Position numbers and translations under genes: made by a program
The notes under the pieces: generated by a model
What the model was told of the DNA's origin: nothing
What the model saw: only the letters and a program-made list of their open reading frames with translations
Databases searched by the model: none
Assembly: GCA_026391355.1 (NCBI GenBank)
Contig: JAPLDH010000053.1
Span: forward strand, 1 to 64,000
Source: Bacteroidota bacterium
GTDB taxonomy: Bacteria; Bacteroidota; Bacteroidia; Bacteroidales; FEN-979
Reading direction: 5' to 3'
Length of the DNA: 64,000 nucleotides
Shown: positions 34,046 through 42,932 of the stretch, in pieces
Layout: each line of letters begins with the position of its first letter
Position numbering within the stretch: the first letter of the stretch is position 1

Positions 34046-35902
34046 ATGTTTCAACCCGATATTTACGACGAAGGCAGCATACGTTCACTCGATTGGAAAG
34101 AGCACATCAGGCTACGTCCGGGGATGTATATTGGTAAGTTGGGTGACGGATCCTCTCCCGATGATGGTATCTATGTATTGATCAAGGAGATTCTTGACAA
34201 TTCGATTGACGAATTCGTGATGCAGTTTGGCAAAACTATAGAAGTAACCATAAAGGATTTCCAGGTTTGCATCCGTGATTACGGGCGTGGAATGCCGTTG
34301 GGAAAGATTGTCGAGTGTGTTTCGAAAATAAATACCGGCGCCAAGTACGATTCCAGGGTTTTCAAAAAAGCAGTAGGGTTGAATGGGGTTGGAGCAAAGG
34401 CAGTGAACGGGTTATCTTCCTATTTTAAGGTTCAGTCGATCAGGGAAGGACGGACAAGGATCGTAGAGTTTTCCAAGGGCGAGCTTGTGTATGAGGAAGT
34501 TGAGAAACCATGTGATCTGCGCAATGGCACCATTGTAACCTTTGTTCCGGATGAGGAACTTTTCGGTAAATACCATTACATCCTCGAATATGTTACAAAG
34601 ATGCTCTGGAATTACGCATTCCTGAATCAGGGACTGACCATCATCTTTAATGGAGAACGGTTTCATTCCCAGAACGGTCTTCTCGATCTGCTGAATAGTT
34701 ACATCGATACCCCGGTTATTTACCCGATCATCCATATCCAGGAAGGGGAATTCGAATTTGCCCTGACACATTGCGAGATGTATGGTGAAGAGTATTATTC
34801 CTTTGTCAACGGGCAGCATACTACCCAGGGAGGAACCCACCAGGCGGCATTCAGGGAAGCGATTGTAAAAACGATACGGGATTTCTTCAAGAAGGATTAT
34901 GAAACGGGAGATATCCGGGCTTCACTTGTTGCAGCGCTGAGTATCAAGGTGCAGGATCCGGTTTTTGAATCACAGACCAAAACGAAACTGGGTTCACAGA
35001 ATATAGAACCCGAAGGACAATCCATCCGCAACTATATCATGGATATTGTCAAGAAGCGACTTGACGATTATCTTCATATGAACCCTGATGTTGCGGAAGC
35101 ATTGTTAAAGAAGATCACCCAATCGGAGAGGGAACGTAAGGAATGGGCAAACATCAAGAAATTATCCAGGGACAGTGTTAAAAAAGCCAGCCTGCATAAT
35201 AAAAAGCTCAGGGATTGCCGGGTTCATTACAATAATCATGATGAACGGCGTTACGAATCCACACTCTTCATCACTGAGGGCGATTCAGCCAGCGGTTCCA
35301 TTACCAAATCGAGGGATGTGAATACCCAGGCTGTTTTTAGCCTGAAGGGAAAACCTTTGAACTGTTTTGGCCTCAGCAAGAAGATCGTTTATGAGAACGA
35401 AGAGTTCAATTTGCTGCATGCTGCACTGGATATTGAAGACGGCCTTGAGAACCTTCGTTACAATTATGTGGTCATTGCCACGGATGCAGATGTCGATGGC
35501 ATGCACATCCGGCTGTTGTTACTGACATTCTTCCTTCAGTTCTACCCTGACCTGGTTCGCACCAATCATATTTTTATCCTTCAGACACCATTGTTCAGGG
35601 TTAGGAATAAACAGAAAACCTTCTATTGCTATTCTGAAGACGAGCGGAAAGCAGCCATGGCAAAACTGGGGACAAATCCTGAAATTACCCGTTTTAAAGG
35701 TCTTGGAGAGATCTCACCCGATGAATTCCGTCATTTTATAGGACCTTCCATGCGATTGGATCCTGTCATTCTCTCAAAGGATGCATCCATCCATGAAGTT
35801 CTTTCATTCTATATGGGGAAAAATACCCCGGATCGTCAGAGTTTTATTATTGAGAACCTTAAAGTTGAAGAAGACATCATTGAACCTGCACTGATGAATT
35901 AA
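34046..35902 (+). CDS. parE: DNA topoisomerase IV subunit B
   Basis: The 618-aa type IIA topoisomerase ATPase subunit shows the GHKL ATP site ([38 protein letters not shown]), the transducer domain, and the TOPRIM signatures [12 protein letters not shown] and [13 protein letters not shown]. The opening [20 protein letters not shown] matches Bacteroidetes ParE and not GyrB, which starts with a different leader (VLEGLEAVRKRPAMYIG). With ParC it decatenates replicated chromosomes. No parC follows; the next gene is convergent, with only 2 nt between stop codons. Confidence 0.93.
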   Translation: MFQPDIYDEGSIRSLDWKEHIRLRPGMYIGKLGDGSSPDDGIYVLIKEILDNSIDEFVMQFGKTIEVTIKDFQVCIRDYGRGMPLGKIVECVSKINTGAKYDSRVFKKAVGLNGVGAKAVNGLSSYFKVQSIREGRTRIVEFSKGELVYEEVEKPCDLRNGTIVTFVPDEELFGKYHYILEYVTKMLWNYAFLNQGLTIIFNGERFHSQNGLLDLLNSYIDTPVIYPIIHIQEGEFEFALTHCEMYGEEYYSFVNGQHTTQGGTHQAAFREAIVKTIRDFFKKDYETGDIRASLVAALSIKVQDPVFESQTKTKLGSQNIEPEGQSIRNYIMDIVKKRLDDYLHMNPDVAEALLKKITQSERERKEWANIKKLSRDSVKKASLHNKKLRDCRVHYNNHDERRYESTLFITEGDSASGSITKSRDVNTQAVFSLKGKPLNCFGLSKKIVYENEEFNLLHAALDIEDGLENLRYNYVVIATDADVDGMHIRLLLLTFFLQFYPDLVRTNHIFILQTPLFRVRNKQKTFYCYSEDERKAAMAKLGTNPEITRFKGLGEISPDEFRHFIGPSMRLDPVILSKDASIHEVLSFYMGKNTPDRQSFIIENLKVEEDIIEPALMN

Positions 35903-35904
35903 CC

Positions 35905-36492
35905 TTATTTTTTCTTGACAGGCCAGAATTGTGCATAAAACTTCATGTTTTCTTCCCTCCTGCGGATGATATCCTTTAATTCAAAAAGCATGTTTTGATT
36001 AACCTCCTTTGCCATTGGCAAGACCCATTTTTTGGATTCATTGATGTATTTTTTGACATAACTTTTATTGAAAATATCGCTATGCAGGTCGGTGAGGTTG
36101 GAGATCCTGTCGGCACATTTAAGGATCTTTGCATTTACCGATCCTTCTGCCAGTATTCTTGTCAGATACACATCTTTGGGTTCATCTTCATCACCGGTCG
36201 TTCGGCGGGTCACCTCCATAACCAGTTCATAAACCTTCTTTCCATCTTCATCGAGGTATATGATCTCATTCGCAGAAACACATTTAACATCCTCAAATAC
36301 ATCATGAATAAGAGATGCTTTCAGTAATATGGGATCAAAGTAATGATAATCCATCAGGATCGCAAGGGTACTGAAGGCATGACGGAACTGATTTCCTCCT
36401 ACATAACGGAATTTTCCCTGTAAAGCGGTTGCTTTCTGAATATAGGGCGCCAATACCATATTGGCGAGACGGGCTTTTTCTAAATTATTCAT
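35905..36492 (-). CDS. HD-domain hydrolase of RelA/SpoT-like type
   Basis: The 195-aa HD-superfamily protein shows His in FRHAFSTLAILMDYHY, the HD pair in LIHDVFED and a later Asp in LKCADRISNL, which together form the metal-binding HD site. The arrangement resembles the hydrolase half of SpoT or small alarmone hydrolases, without a synthetase domain. Substrates could be (p)ppGpp or other nucleotides; this is not established. It is the last gene of the long leftward cluster beginning at dapF and lies 57 nt downstream of nnr. Confidence 0.8.
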   Translation of the reverse strand: MNNLEKARLANMVLAPYIQKATALQGKFRYVGGNQFRHAFSTLAILMDYHYFDPILLKASLIHDVFEDVKCVSANEIIYLDEDGKKVYELVMEVTRRTTGDEDEPKDVYLTRILAEGSVNAKILKCADRISNLTDLHSDIFNKSYVKKYINESKKWVLPMAKEVNQNMLFELKDIIRRREENMKFYAQFWPVKKK

Positions 36493-36549
36493 TCGGATTC
36501 AGGTAAAGTATGTTATTAATTGGTTGATGGTTATCTAATCGACAAATGA

Positions 36550-38064
36550 TCAGTATAATGTCAGGAAAGCTTTTCCGAGCCCGTTAATAATATCTGAAGC
36601 AATCATCGCTTCCTGTCCGAGTAACCGGCTTGCATGATCGCCCGCCAATCCATGAAGGTAAACCCCGAGGATACATGTCTCCAGTGAAGAATATCCCTGT
36701 GCTTTCAAACCGGTGAGAATCCCGGTAAGCACATCACCACTTCCTCCTGTTGCCATTCCAGGGTTTCCTGTAGAATTAAAAAAACATATTCCTTCCGGTG
36801 TTGTTATGGCAGTATGAGCGCCTTTCAAAACAATGTAAACGTCATGTTTGACAGAGAACTCCCGTTGCATTTTATTCCGGTCGAAATCATTCAGGGATTT
36901 TCCGGCTAACCTTTCGAATTCCTTTGGATGTGGAGTGAAAATACTTCCCTTGGGAATAAAAGGGATCCAGGTCTTGTTTTCGCTAAGTATATTGATAGCA
37001 TCCGCATCAACAATGAGAGGTATCGAACTATTCTGGATCAGGAGTTTCAGGGTTTTTGCGGTCTGGCTTTCCATGCCGATCCCTGGCCCGATCCCGATGG
37101 AAGAGAATTTCGACAGTTCCGGGATCACTGAAAGGATATCGGGTGAAGGATCCACATCCACCATAGCTTCCGGAACTGCGGTCTGAAGAATAGAGACGCC
37201 TGAAGATGGCACATGCGCTGTAACCAACCCCGGTCCGGCACGCAAACAACTCTTTGCAGCAAGCACTGAAGCGCCCATTTTGCCTTTACTGCCGCAAATC
37301 AAAAATGCATGGCCGTATGTGCCTTTATGCGAATATTTGTTTCGTTTTTTCAGGATCTTCCGGCAATCTCCGGCTTCAATAAAAAAGTTTTGTGAATCCG
37401 TCTGGTCAATAAACTTTTGCAGAATACCGATTTCGAGGAGGTGCCATACTCCGATATATTTATCGTTTTCAGGGAAAAAGAAAGCAATTTTAGGCGGAGC
37501 AAAGGTCAGCGTATAATCTGCATGTATAATGGCAGGATTATTTATGCTATAAACAGTCTCATCACAAAACAAACCGGAAGGAATATCAATGGCAATACAG
37601 ATGGCTTTACCGGCATTCAGGTGTTCAATAACAGAGGCATAGAACCCGGTGACCGGACGGGTAAGGCCACTGCCGAAAATAGCGTCTATTACGATGTCTT
37701 CCGTATCACTGATGGCAGGCAATTGATCTGTTTCCGCAAGGAAATGAAGGTTGATGGTATGCTGGTCAAGTGTCCGTTGGTAGTTTGTCCTGCAATCAGG
37801 AGAGAGTTTTTCTGTGTCTCCAAGTAAATAAATCTCAACGGAATAACCCTTTGAAGACATTAACCGCGCAATTGCCAGTCCGTCACCGCCATTATTTCCG
37901 GTACCGCAAAATATCTTTATCTTCTTCTTATGGGGAATATTCTGGATCAACCAGTAAAAACAGGCTGTTGCTGCACGTTCCATAAGGTCAATACCAGCTA
38001 CAGGCTCATATTTGATGGTATATACATCAGCCTCACGGATCTTATCAACAGGTAATATTTTCAT
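36550..38064 (-). CDS. nnr: Bifunctional NAD(P)H-hydrate epimerase / ADP-dependent dehydratase
   Basis: The protein has 504 aa from ATG 38064, preferred over an upstream TTG because MKILPVDKIREADVYTI is the family start. The N-terminal YjeF_N epimerase domain (residues about 1-215) includes KIFCGTGNNGGDGLAIARLM and AIDIPSGLFCDE. The C-terminal ribokinase-like dehydratase domain includes GTYGHAFLICGSKGKMGAS, FTPHPKEFERL and the nucleotide-site TGGSGDVLTGILTGL. It repairs hydrated NAD(P)H formed by heat or enzymes. The length and motifs are complete. Confidence 0.95.
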   Translation of the reverse strand: MKILPVDKIREADVYTIKYEPVAGIDLMERAATACFYWLIQNIPHKKKIKIFCGTGNNGGDGLAIARLMSSKGYSVEIYLLGDTEKLSPDCRTNYQRTLDQHTINLHFLAETDQLPAISDTEDIVIDAIFGSGLTRPVTGFYASVIEHLNAGKAICIAIDIPSGLFCDETVYSINNPAIIHADYTLTFAPPKIAFFFPENDKYIGVWHLLEIGILQKFIDQTDSQNFFIEAGDCRKILKKRNKYSHKGTYGHAFLICGSKGKMGASVLAAKSCLRAGPGLVTAHVPSSGVSILQTAVPEAMVDVDPSPDILSVIPELSKFSSIGIGPGIGMESQTAKTLKLLIQNSSIPLIVDADAINILSENKTWIPFIPKGSIFTPHPKEFERLAGKSLNDFDRNKMQREFSVKHDVYIVLKGAHTAITTPEGICFFNSTGNPGMATGGSGDVLTGILTGLKAQGYSSLETCILGVYLHGLAGDHASRLLGQEAMIASDIINGLGKAFLTLY

Positions 38065-38087
38065 GTTACAGGTTGGTCTTGAAATGT

Positions 38088-38456
38088 TCAATCAACCATA
38101 CCCCAAAAGGGTAAAGCAGCAAAGATCCCGATAATGAATAAAATTAACATTAAAAAAGTAAATGCAGCAACCGATAACCCGATGATGGCACATACTTTTC
38201 CGGCTTTGAGGTTATTGTACGAACTATATGAATAAAGCGACTTGTTTGCGTTGTACAACTGCTGATCCTTACTTGCTAAAACTATCGCGATAATACCCAG
38301 AACAATACTTACCAATGATATATAAGGACAAATAAAAACAATCGACAGGATACCCAAAATAAGCACTGCTGTCGCGTTTGGCAGGTTCTGCTGAGCAGTA
38401 GGTGTAAATCCCTGCCCATAAGGCGGGTTATTCTGGAAGGTTTGCTGTTCATCCAT
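38088..38456 (-). CDS. Small membrane protein of DUF4190/CCC type
   Basis: The 122-aa protein has a proline/glutamine-rich N-terminus (FQNNPPYGQGFTPTAQQNLP) and two hydrophobic blocks (AVLILGILSIVFICPYISLV and the C-terminal helix around AFTFLMLILFIIGIF). This arrangement of a short polar tail followed by LGIxSI helices is common in DUF4190-like proteins of unknown function. It is in the operon between DUF2752 and nnr, 11 nt after the former. Confidence 0.7.
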   Translation of the reverse strand: MDEQQTFQNNPPYGQGFTPTAQQNLPNATAVLILGILSIVFICPYISLVSIVLGIIAIVLASKDQQLYNANKSLYSYSSYNNLKAGKVCAIIGLSVAAFTFLMLILFIIGIFAALPFWGMVD

Positions 38457-38467
38457 GGAATTCTGTT

Positions 38468-38767
38468 TTAATGGGTTAGCATTTTGACGAAATAACCGGC
38501 AATGATAATTAAAGAAGTAAAAATAAAGAGAATTTTCAGAATTGCAGCACCTTTTGGGATTTTAAAAAGAATGTGAATGATAAGCGCCAGGAGCATCAGT
38601 AACAATGGGATCAATGCCGGATAGGCATGAAAACTCCCGGTGAAATTTCCCTTGAGAAGTTCAATAATGGCAGTCTGGCTTCCACAGCCCGGACAATCAA
38701 CACCAAAGGTTTGCTTAACAGGACAAGGGAGTTGATGAGCTTCAAGCCATTTGACCAGCGAGGACAT
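38468..38767 (-). CDS. DUF2752 membrane protein
   Basis: The 99-aa protein carries the DUF2752 signature FGVDCPGCGSQTAIIELLKG, a CPGC pair in a membrane-proximal loop, followed by two or three membrane helices. The function is unknown; the Cys-Pro-Gly-Cys motif could bind metal or be redox active. It starts 1 nt after the DUF2279 stop, so translation is almost certainly coupled. Confidence 0.82.
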   Translation of the reverse strand: MSSLVKWLEAHQLPCPVKQTFGVDCPGCGSQTAIIELLKGNFTGSFHAYPALIPLLLMLLALIIHILFKIPKGAAILKILFIFTSLIIIAGYFVKMLTH

Positions 38768-38768
38768 G

Positions 38769-39716
38769 TTAAAAGTAAAAGTAATGGAATTTTATTTTAT
38801 CCAATGAATTGAATTCTATTGCAGGAAAAGGGACTTTGATAAAGCTGAAAACAGTTAGCAATGCTTTTAATGGTTTTATTCTGGTGGGTATCCGGGTCAG
38901 ATCTACATCAAGGGAAAGGTAGTATTGACGATAACGTTGAAAATCAGGGATTTTGTTATCCGGATCACCTGTGCTGTTGGATTTTGCACCGACCATTCCT
39001 TCAGCCCCATAACCTGCAGCAATATTCAGCCATTTTGGGAATTTTATTCCTTTCGGCAGGAAGGAGGCGATATTGCAGGAGAGCCAGTAGGTTTGTCCAT
39101 TATAATCCTTGACCAGTTGCTGGGGCAGGTTGGTTCCGAGAAGGTTTCTCCTGTATGATGGGTAAGATGTCTGATGAAATGAATATTTAAGTTGAAACCG
39201 CTGTTCATCCCAGGCCAGTTGTTGTCCGGCAAAAATCAGGCAGCCTGCAGCATTTGCAGTAAAATCACCGATGGAAAACCCCCATTGCGAAGAGAAACCA
39301 TCCAGGATTTCTATGTTTGTGAGATAGGCAAGTCCAAGCAATCCTCCATAAAGAATGGCTTTTTTCCTTTCAACACCTGACCACTTGTAGGAGACATAAC
39401 CGATCTGGCTGATATAGTAAGCAGTTGTGGAATGGCCGATCTTATCCATCTGCAGCCATTCATTGTCATCATTGAAGAAATGAAATCTGCTTTGCGGATA
39501 ATCTTTATACCATGCAAAGTACAATCCTGCAATGGAACTGACATATAATATTCCCTGTGCCGAAAGCACACCGGTCAACCTGCCTTTATGAACCGAAACA
39601 GAATCAGTTTGTGGGGTAGTTGAACCGGAGTCCTGGGCATAGAGATTAAATGAGCAGCAAACCGCTGAAATAAAAACACAGGTCAGAAAAAGGAGAATCA
39701 GTTTAGATAATCGCAT
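38769..39716 (-). CDS. DUF2279 outer-membrane/periplasmic protein
   Basis: The 315-aa protein has a signal peptide (residues 1-27) and the DUF2279 core: DKIGHSTTAYYISQIGYVSY, GGLLGLAYLTNIEILDGF and SIGDFTANAAGCLIFAGQQL. The second half is rich in aromatic beta-strand-like segments and could form part of a barrel. The function is unknown, but the gene recurs in Bacteroidetes next to cell-envelope genes. It sits 8 nt after mltG. Confidence 0.8.
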   Translation of the reverse strand: MRLSKLILLFLTCVFISAVCCSFNLYAQDSGSTTPQTDSVSVHKGRLTGVLSAQGILYVSSIAGLYFAWYKDYPQSRFHFFNDDNEWLQMDKIGHSTTAYYISQIGYVSYKWSGVERKKAILYGGLLGLAYLTNIEILDGFSSQWGFSIGDFTANAAGCLIFAGQQLAWDEQRFQLKYSFHQTSYPSYRRNLLGTNLPQQLVKDYNGQTYWLSCNIASFLPKGIKFPKWLNIAAGYGAEGMVGAKSNSTGDPDNKIPDFQRYRQYYLSLDVDLTRIPTRIKPLKALLTVFSFIKVPFPAIEFNSLDKIKFHYFYF

Positions 39717-39724
39717 TTTTATAT

Positions 39725-40786
39725 CTATCGGATATTGAGTTTACGCATTACGGCCTGGTATTTCTTTGCATTCCGGTTATGTTCCTCCAGAGTAACAGCA
39801 AAAGCATGATAACCGGAAAGATCTTCCCTGGCACAAAAATACATATAATGGTGTTCCTGGAAGTTGAGTACTGCATCAATTGAGGCAACCGAAGGTATGC
39901 ATATAGGTCCGGGAGGAAGACCGGTGTGAGAATAAGTGTTATAGGGTGAATCGATGTCCATGAGTTTTGAGGTCACACGTTTGACTGAATAGTCATTGGC
40001 AGCAAAAATCAGGGTCGGATCAGCCTGGAGTGGCCAGTTTTTCCTGAGGCGGTTAATATAAACTCCGGCAATGACAGGTTTTTCGCTGTCTTTTGCAGTT
40101 TCTCTGTCGAGGATAGAAGCCAATGTCACAACCTGGGGAATCGTGAAACCTTCGTCAGTACTTTTCTGCCTGCGGTCAGAATTCCAGAAAACCTTAAAAT
40201 ATTGGAACATTTTCCTGAAAAACTGATCAGCAGAGGTATTCCAGAAAAATTCATAAGTATTGGGCAGAAAAAGAATATAGCTTGTCGCAGGAGTGATGTT
40301 AAAATTGCTCAGATACCTTGCATCGTCCATTAGTCTAAGCAGGGAAACCGAATCGGCCTCGATCTGGGATGCTATTTTTCCCGCCAGTTCTTCTTTTGTC
40401 CTCATGCTTTGGAAGATTACCCTGACAGGTTCCTGTTTTCCTGCCCTCAACAGGTTAATGAGTTCATTGTTGCTCATCCCGTCCCGGATCCGGTATCTTC
40501 CGGCTTTAACATGCTTGTCATACTTTTTCCAGGCAGCTACCCTTTTATAGGAGGAAGGGTTCATCAGGAAACGATATTTGTTCAGCTCATCTGTTACTCC
40601 TTTAAAATCACTCCCTGTATGTATATACAGAAATTGTGTACGGTGAATCCCCAGGTCAACATTTGGAGCGAAAATGCTTCTGTAGAAAAATAAAATAGTA
40701 AAAGTCCCCAAAATGACAAGAACAATTACGAATGCGAATACAACAGATTTGAAAAATTCTGGTTTTTTCTCTTCTTTAACGGACAT
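39725..40786 (-). CDS. mltG: Endolytic murein transglycosylase MltG
   Basis: The 353-aa inner-membrane protein has one N-terminal helix (residues about 13-32), a LysM-like region and the YceG/MltG catalytic domain. The catalytic Glu is in TLASILDRETAKDSEKP, followed by AGVYINRLRKNWPLQADPT and SPYNTYSHTGLPPGPICIPS, all conserved. It cuts nascent peptidoglycan strands and helps set glycan chain length. It is in an operon with a GNAT gene upstream (20 nt) and DUF2279 downstream. Confidence 0.95.
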   Translation of the reverse strand: MSVKEEKKPEFFKSVVFAFVIVLVILGTFTILFFYRSIFAPNVDLGIHRTQFLYIHTGSDFKGVTDELNKYRFLMNPSSYKRVAAWKKYDKHVKAGRYRIRDGMSNNELINLLRAGKQEPVRVIFQSMRTKEELAGKIASQIEADSVSLLRLMDDARYLSNFNITPATSYILFLPNTYEFFWNTSADQFFRKMFQYFKVFWNSDRRQKSTDEGFTIPQVVTLASILDRETAKDSEKPVIAGVYINRLRKNWPLQADPTLIFAANDYSVKRVTSKLMDIDSPYNTYSHTGLPPGPICIPSVASIDAVLNFQEHHYMYFCAREDLSGYHAFAVTLEEHNRNAKKYQAVMRKLNIR

Positions 40787-40806
40787 GGATTACTTACTGA
40801 ATAAGG

Positions 40807-41349
40807 TTATTCTTTCCGAATCAACTGGAACATGATCTCATCGACCCATTTATGATCCTGCATCCGCCACTCTTTTTTCACTCCGCACCTGATAAATCCA
40901 AGTTTTGAAAAGAGTCCTATACTTGCTTTATTTCCTGCAGTGATGTTACAGAATAACTGGTGGCAATGAAGAATATCAAAACAATACCTGATCAACAGGC
41001 CAATGGCTTCAGATGCATATCCTTTCCCGCGTTCTTCAGAAATGATCATTATTCCAACTCCTGCATGCATGTGAAGCGGATCATAATCGAACAGATCAAT
41101 ACAACCAATCGGTTTCCTGTTTTCCTTATCAGGATTGAGTTCGATCATTAACCTCAGTTGTCTTTCAAAGAAAATATCGTGTTGTGAGTTCAAAACGTAT
41201 TGTTCCAACTGGAATCGTGAAAACGGGACAATCGTTGTACTTACCTGCCAAACCGACGAATCATTCTCCCAGTTGTATAAAATATCTATGTCAGCAGGTT
41301 CAGGTATCCGCAGAAGAACATTAGGTCCGGTTAAAAGGTTGGAAGACAT
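40807..41349 (-). CDS. GNAT acetyltransferase (RimJ/RimL/SpeG-like)
   Basis: The 180-aa protein follows the RimJ/RimL pattern: LRIPEPADIDILYNWEND near the start, and the acetyl-CoA loop ISEERGKGYASEAIGLLIRY near the middle. It is likely to acetylate an N-terminus, polyamine or small molecule; the substrate cannot be assigned. The intergenic stretch to dapF is completely filled by a heptamer-phased tract. Confidence 0.88.
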   Translation of the reverse strand: MSSNLLTGPNVLLRIPEPADIDILYNWENDSSVWQVSTTIVPFSRFQLEQYVLNSQHDIFFERQLRLMIELNPDKENRKPIGCIDLFDYDPLHMHAGVGIMIISEERGKGYASEAIGLLIRYCFDILHCHQLFCNITAGNKASIGLFSKLGFIRCGVKKEWRMQDHKWVDEIMFQLIRKE

Positions 41350-41354
41350 GAAGG

Positions 41355-41459
41355 GATTTACGATTTACGAATGTAGATTTAATTTACGAAATACGATTTT
41401 TAATGACTAATGACCAATTACCAATTACTTTTGCCTATTGCCTACTGCCTATTGCCTTC
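41355..41459. repeat. Heptamer-phased tract filling the dapF-GNAT gap
   Basis: Fifteen 7-nt blocks can be read without slip. The word drifts from GATTTAC, through TTTACGA and TGACCAA/TTACCAA, to TGCCTAT/TGCCTAC. The last words are the reverse complement of the GGCAATA words at 47582-47623. The period is not a multiple of three and no frame is conserved, so it is non-coding. Confidence 0.85.
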
Positions 41460-41465
41460 CTGGAA

Positions 41466-42254
41466 CTATATACAAACCTCTCCCTTATAAATAAACTTTG
41501 CAGGTCCTTCCAGCCAGATATCCGTAAAACTGGTTCCGGTTTGTGTAAACCTTACCTTCAGTTGGCCACCTTTGGTAAGGACACGGTAATAGCCCGGATT
41601 ATCAGGATTTTTGATGGCAACTGCCAGGGCAGCAGCAGTGACGCCGGTTCCACACGACAATGTTTCGTCCTCCACTCCCCGCTCATAGGTTCTGACGAAT
41701 AGCTTATCTTTCTGAATCTCAACAAAATCAATATTGGTGCCTTCTTCGGAAAACCTTTCACCATAACGAATCAGATGTGCCTTTGAAACAACATCCATTC
41801 CTGCAACATCTTTAACAAAACTAACATAGTGGGGTGATCCGGTATTCATAAAGTGATGGTCTGCAATGATCTCGTCAACGACCACATCTTTCATTTTCAG
41901 GCTTACAACAATGGTTTCATTGGAATGTTCGAGGATCCTGGAAACATGCTCCCCGTCAATCGCAAAAAACTTTGCATCAGCACCAATTATTGAGAGTTTA
42001 TGAGCAAATGCAGTGATACAACGACCGCCGTTTCCGCACATGGTGCTCTCTTTCCCATCTGAATTGAAAAAAAACATTTCAAAATCAAATCCCTCTTTTT
42101 CATTCAAAAGGATCAATCCGTCTGCACCTATTCCAAAATGCCGGTCGCAAAGGAAAGCAACCTGCTCTGTTGCAGGTTTCCATCTGTAAGACCTGTTATC
42201 GACCAGGATAAAATCATTTCCTGTTCCGTGATATTTATAAAACGCAAGAATCAT
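41466..42254 (-). CDS. dapF: Diaminopimelate epimerase
   Basis: The protein has 262 aa from ATG 42254 (MILAFYKYHGTGNDF); an in-frame ATG at 42314 would add 20 hydrophobic residues not found in the family. Both catalytic cysteines are present: MCGNGGRCITAFAH and LSCGTGVTAAALA. It converts LL- to meso-diaminopimelate for lysine and peptidoglycan synthesis. It leads the leftward cluster of cell-envelope genes, which includes mltG. Confidence 0.96.
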   Translation of the reverse strand: MILAFYKYHGTGNDFILVDNRSYRWKPATEQVAFLCDRHFGIGADGLILLNEKEGFDFEMFFFNSDGKESTMCGNGGRCITAFAHKLSIIGADAKFFAIDGEHVSRILEHSNETIVVSLKMKDVVVDEIIADHHFMNTGSPHYVSFVKDVAGMDVVSKAHLIRYGERFSEEGTNIDFVEIQKDKLFVRTYERGVEDETLSCGTGVTAAALAVAIKNPDNPGYYRVLTKGGQLKVRFTQTGTSFTDIWLEGPAKFIYKGEVCI

Positions 42255-42271
42255 GACTGTTTTTAATAATG

Positions 42272-42279
42272 CAAATCTA
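42272..42279 (-). promoter_or_regulatory. Candidate -7 box for dapF
   Basis: On the minus strand this reads TAGATTTG, an exact TAnnTTTG match 17 nt before the dapF ATG. A leader of about 12 nt is implied. No -33 TTTG was found. Confidence 0.45.
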
Positions 42280-42356
42280 AGGAAATATTGAATAATTTTG
42301 AAGAACCAAGGCAACCATATTTCGAACAGGTTGTCTGTTGAACAGTTGAGATCCTG

Positions 42357-42932
42357 ATGTACAGGGAAGATTTAATACTTGAAGGGTGTATTGCAGGCAA
42401 GCGTAATGAACAAGGTTTGCTATACAAGAAATTTGCTCCCACCATGATGGGAGTATGTTTGCGATATTCGCATAACAGGGAAGAGGCGGAAGACATCCTG
42501 CAGGAAGGTTTTCTCAAAGTGTTTCAGAACATCAGAACTTTCCGGAAAGAAGGTTCTTTGGAAGGATGGATCAAAAGGATCATGATAAACCACGCATTAA
42601 ATCAATTCCGGAAAAACAGGAGAAATCCTTTTCTGGAAAATCTGGAGGATATCAATGAAACGGAGATCCTTGATCACGCTGAGTTAAACGGCTCCATCGA
42701 ACCTGTTCCTGAAGAAACCCTGATTTCTCTTATCCAGGCACTTCCTCAGGGATACAGGATTGTTTTTAATCTTTATGTGATAGAAGAAAATTCACATAAG
42801 GAAATTGCCGAAACATTAAAAATTTCTGAAAATACGTCAAAAACGCAGTTGATGAAAGCCAGGAGGCTGCTGCGTCAAAAATTATTGAAAATAAATCAAA
42901 TGAAGAATACCATACTGGTCCATGGAAAATAA
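42357..42932 (+). CDS. ECF-family RNA polymerase sigma factor
   Basis: The 191-aa sigma-70 family protein contains region 2 (REEAEDILQEGFLKVFQNI, then FRKEGSLEGWIKRIMINHAL) and region 4 (ALPQGYRIVFNLYVIEENSH; IAETLKISENTSKTQLMKAR), and lacks regions 1 and 3, as in the ECF class. It would direct RNA polymerase to a small regulon, probably including itself. The next gene starts inside its last codons (overlap 42922-42932) and encodes a membrane-anchored barrel protein that may act as the anti-sigma partner. Confidence 0.92.
   Translation: MYREDLILEGCIAGKRNEQGLLYKKFAPTMMGVCLRYSHNREEAEDILQEGFLKVFQNIRTFRKEGSLEGWIKRIMINHALNQFRKNRRNPFLENLEDINETEILDHAELNGSIEPVPEETLISLIQALPQGYRIVFNLYVIEENSHKEIAETLKISENTSKTQLMKARRLLRQKLLKINQMKNTILVHGK

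Noticed and set aside
34046-35902. Assignment of this gene as gyrB
   Set aside because: The N-terminal segment [20 protein letters not shown] is the ParE form in Bacteroidetes; GyrB begins differently and is usually longer.
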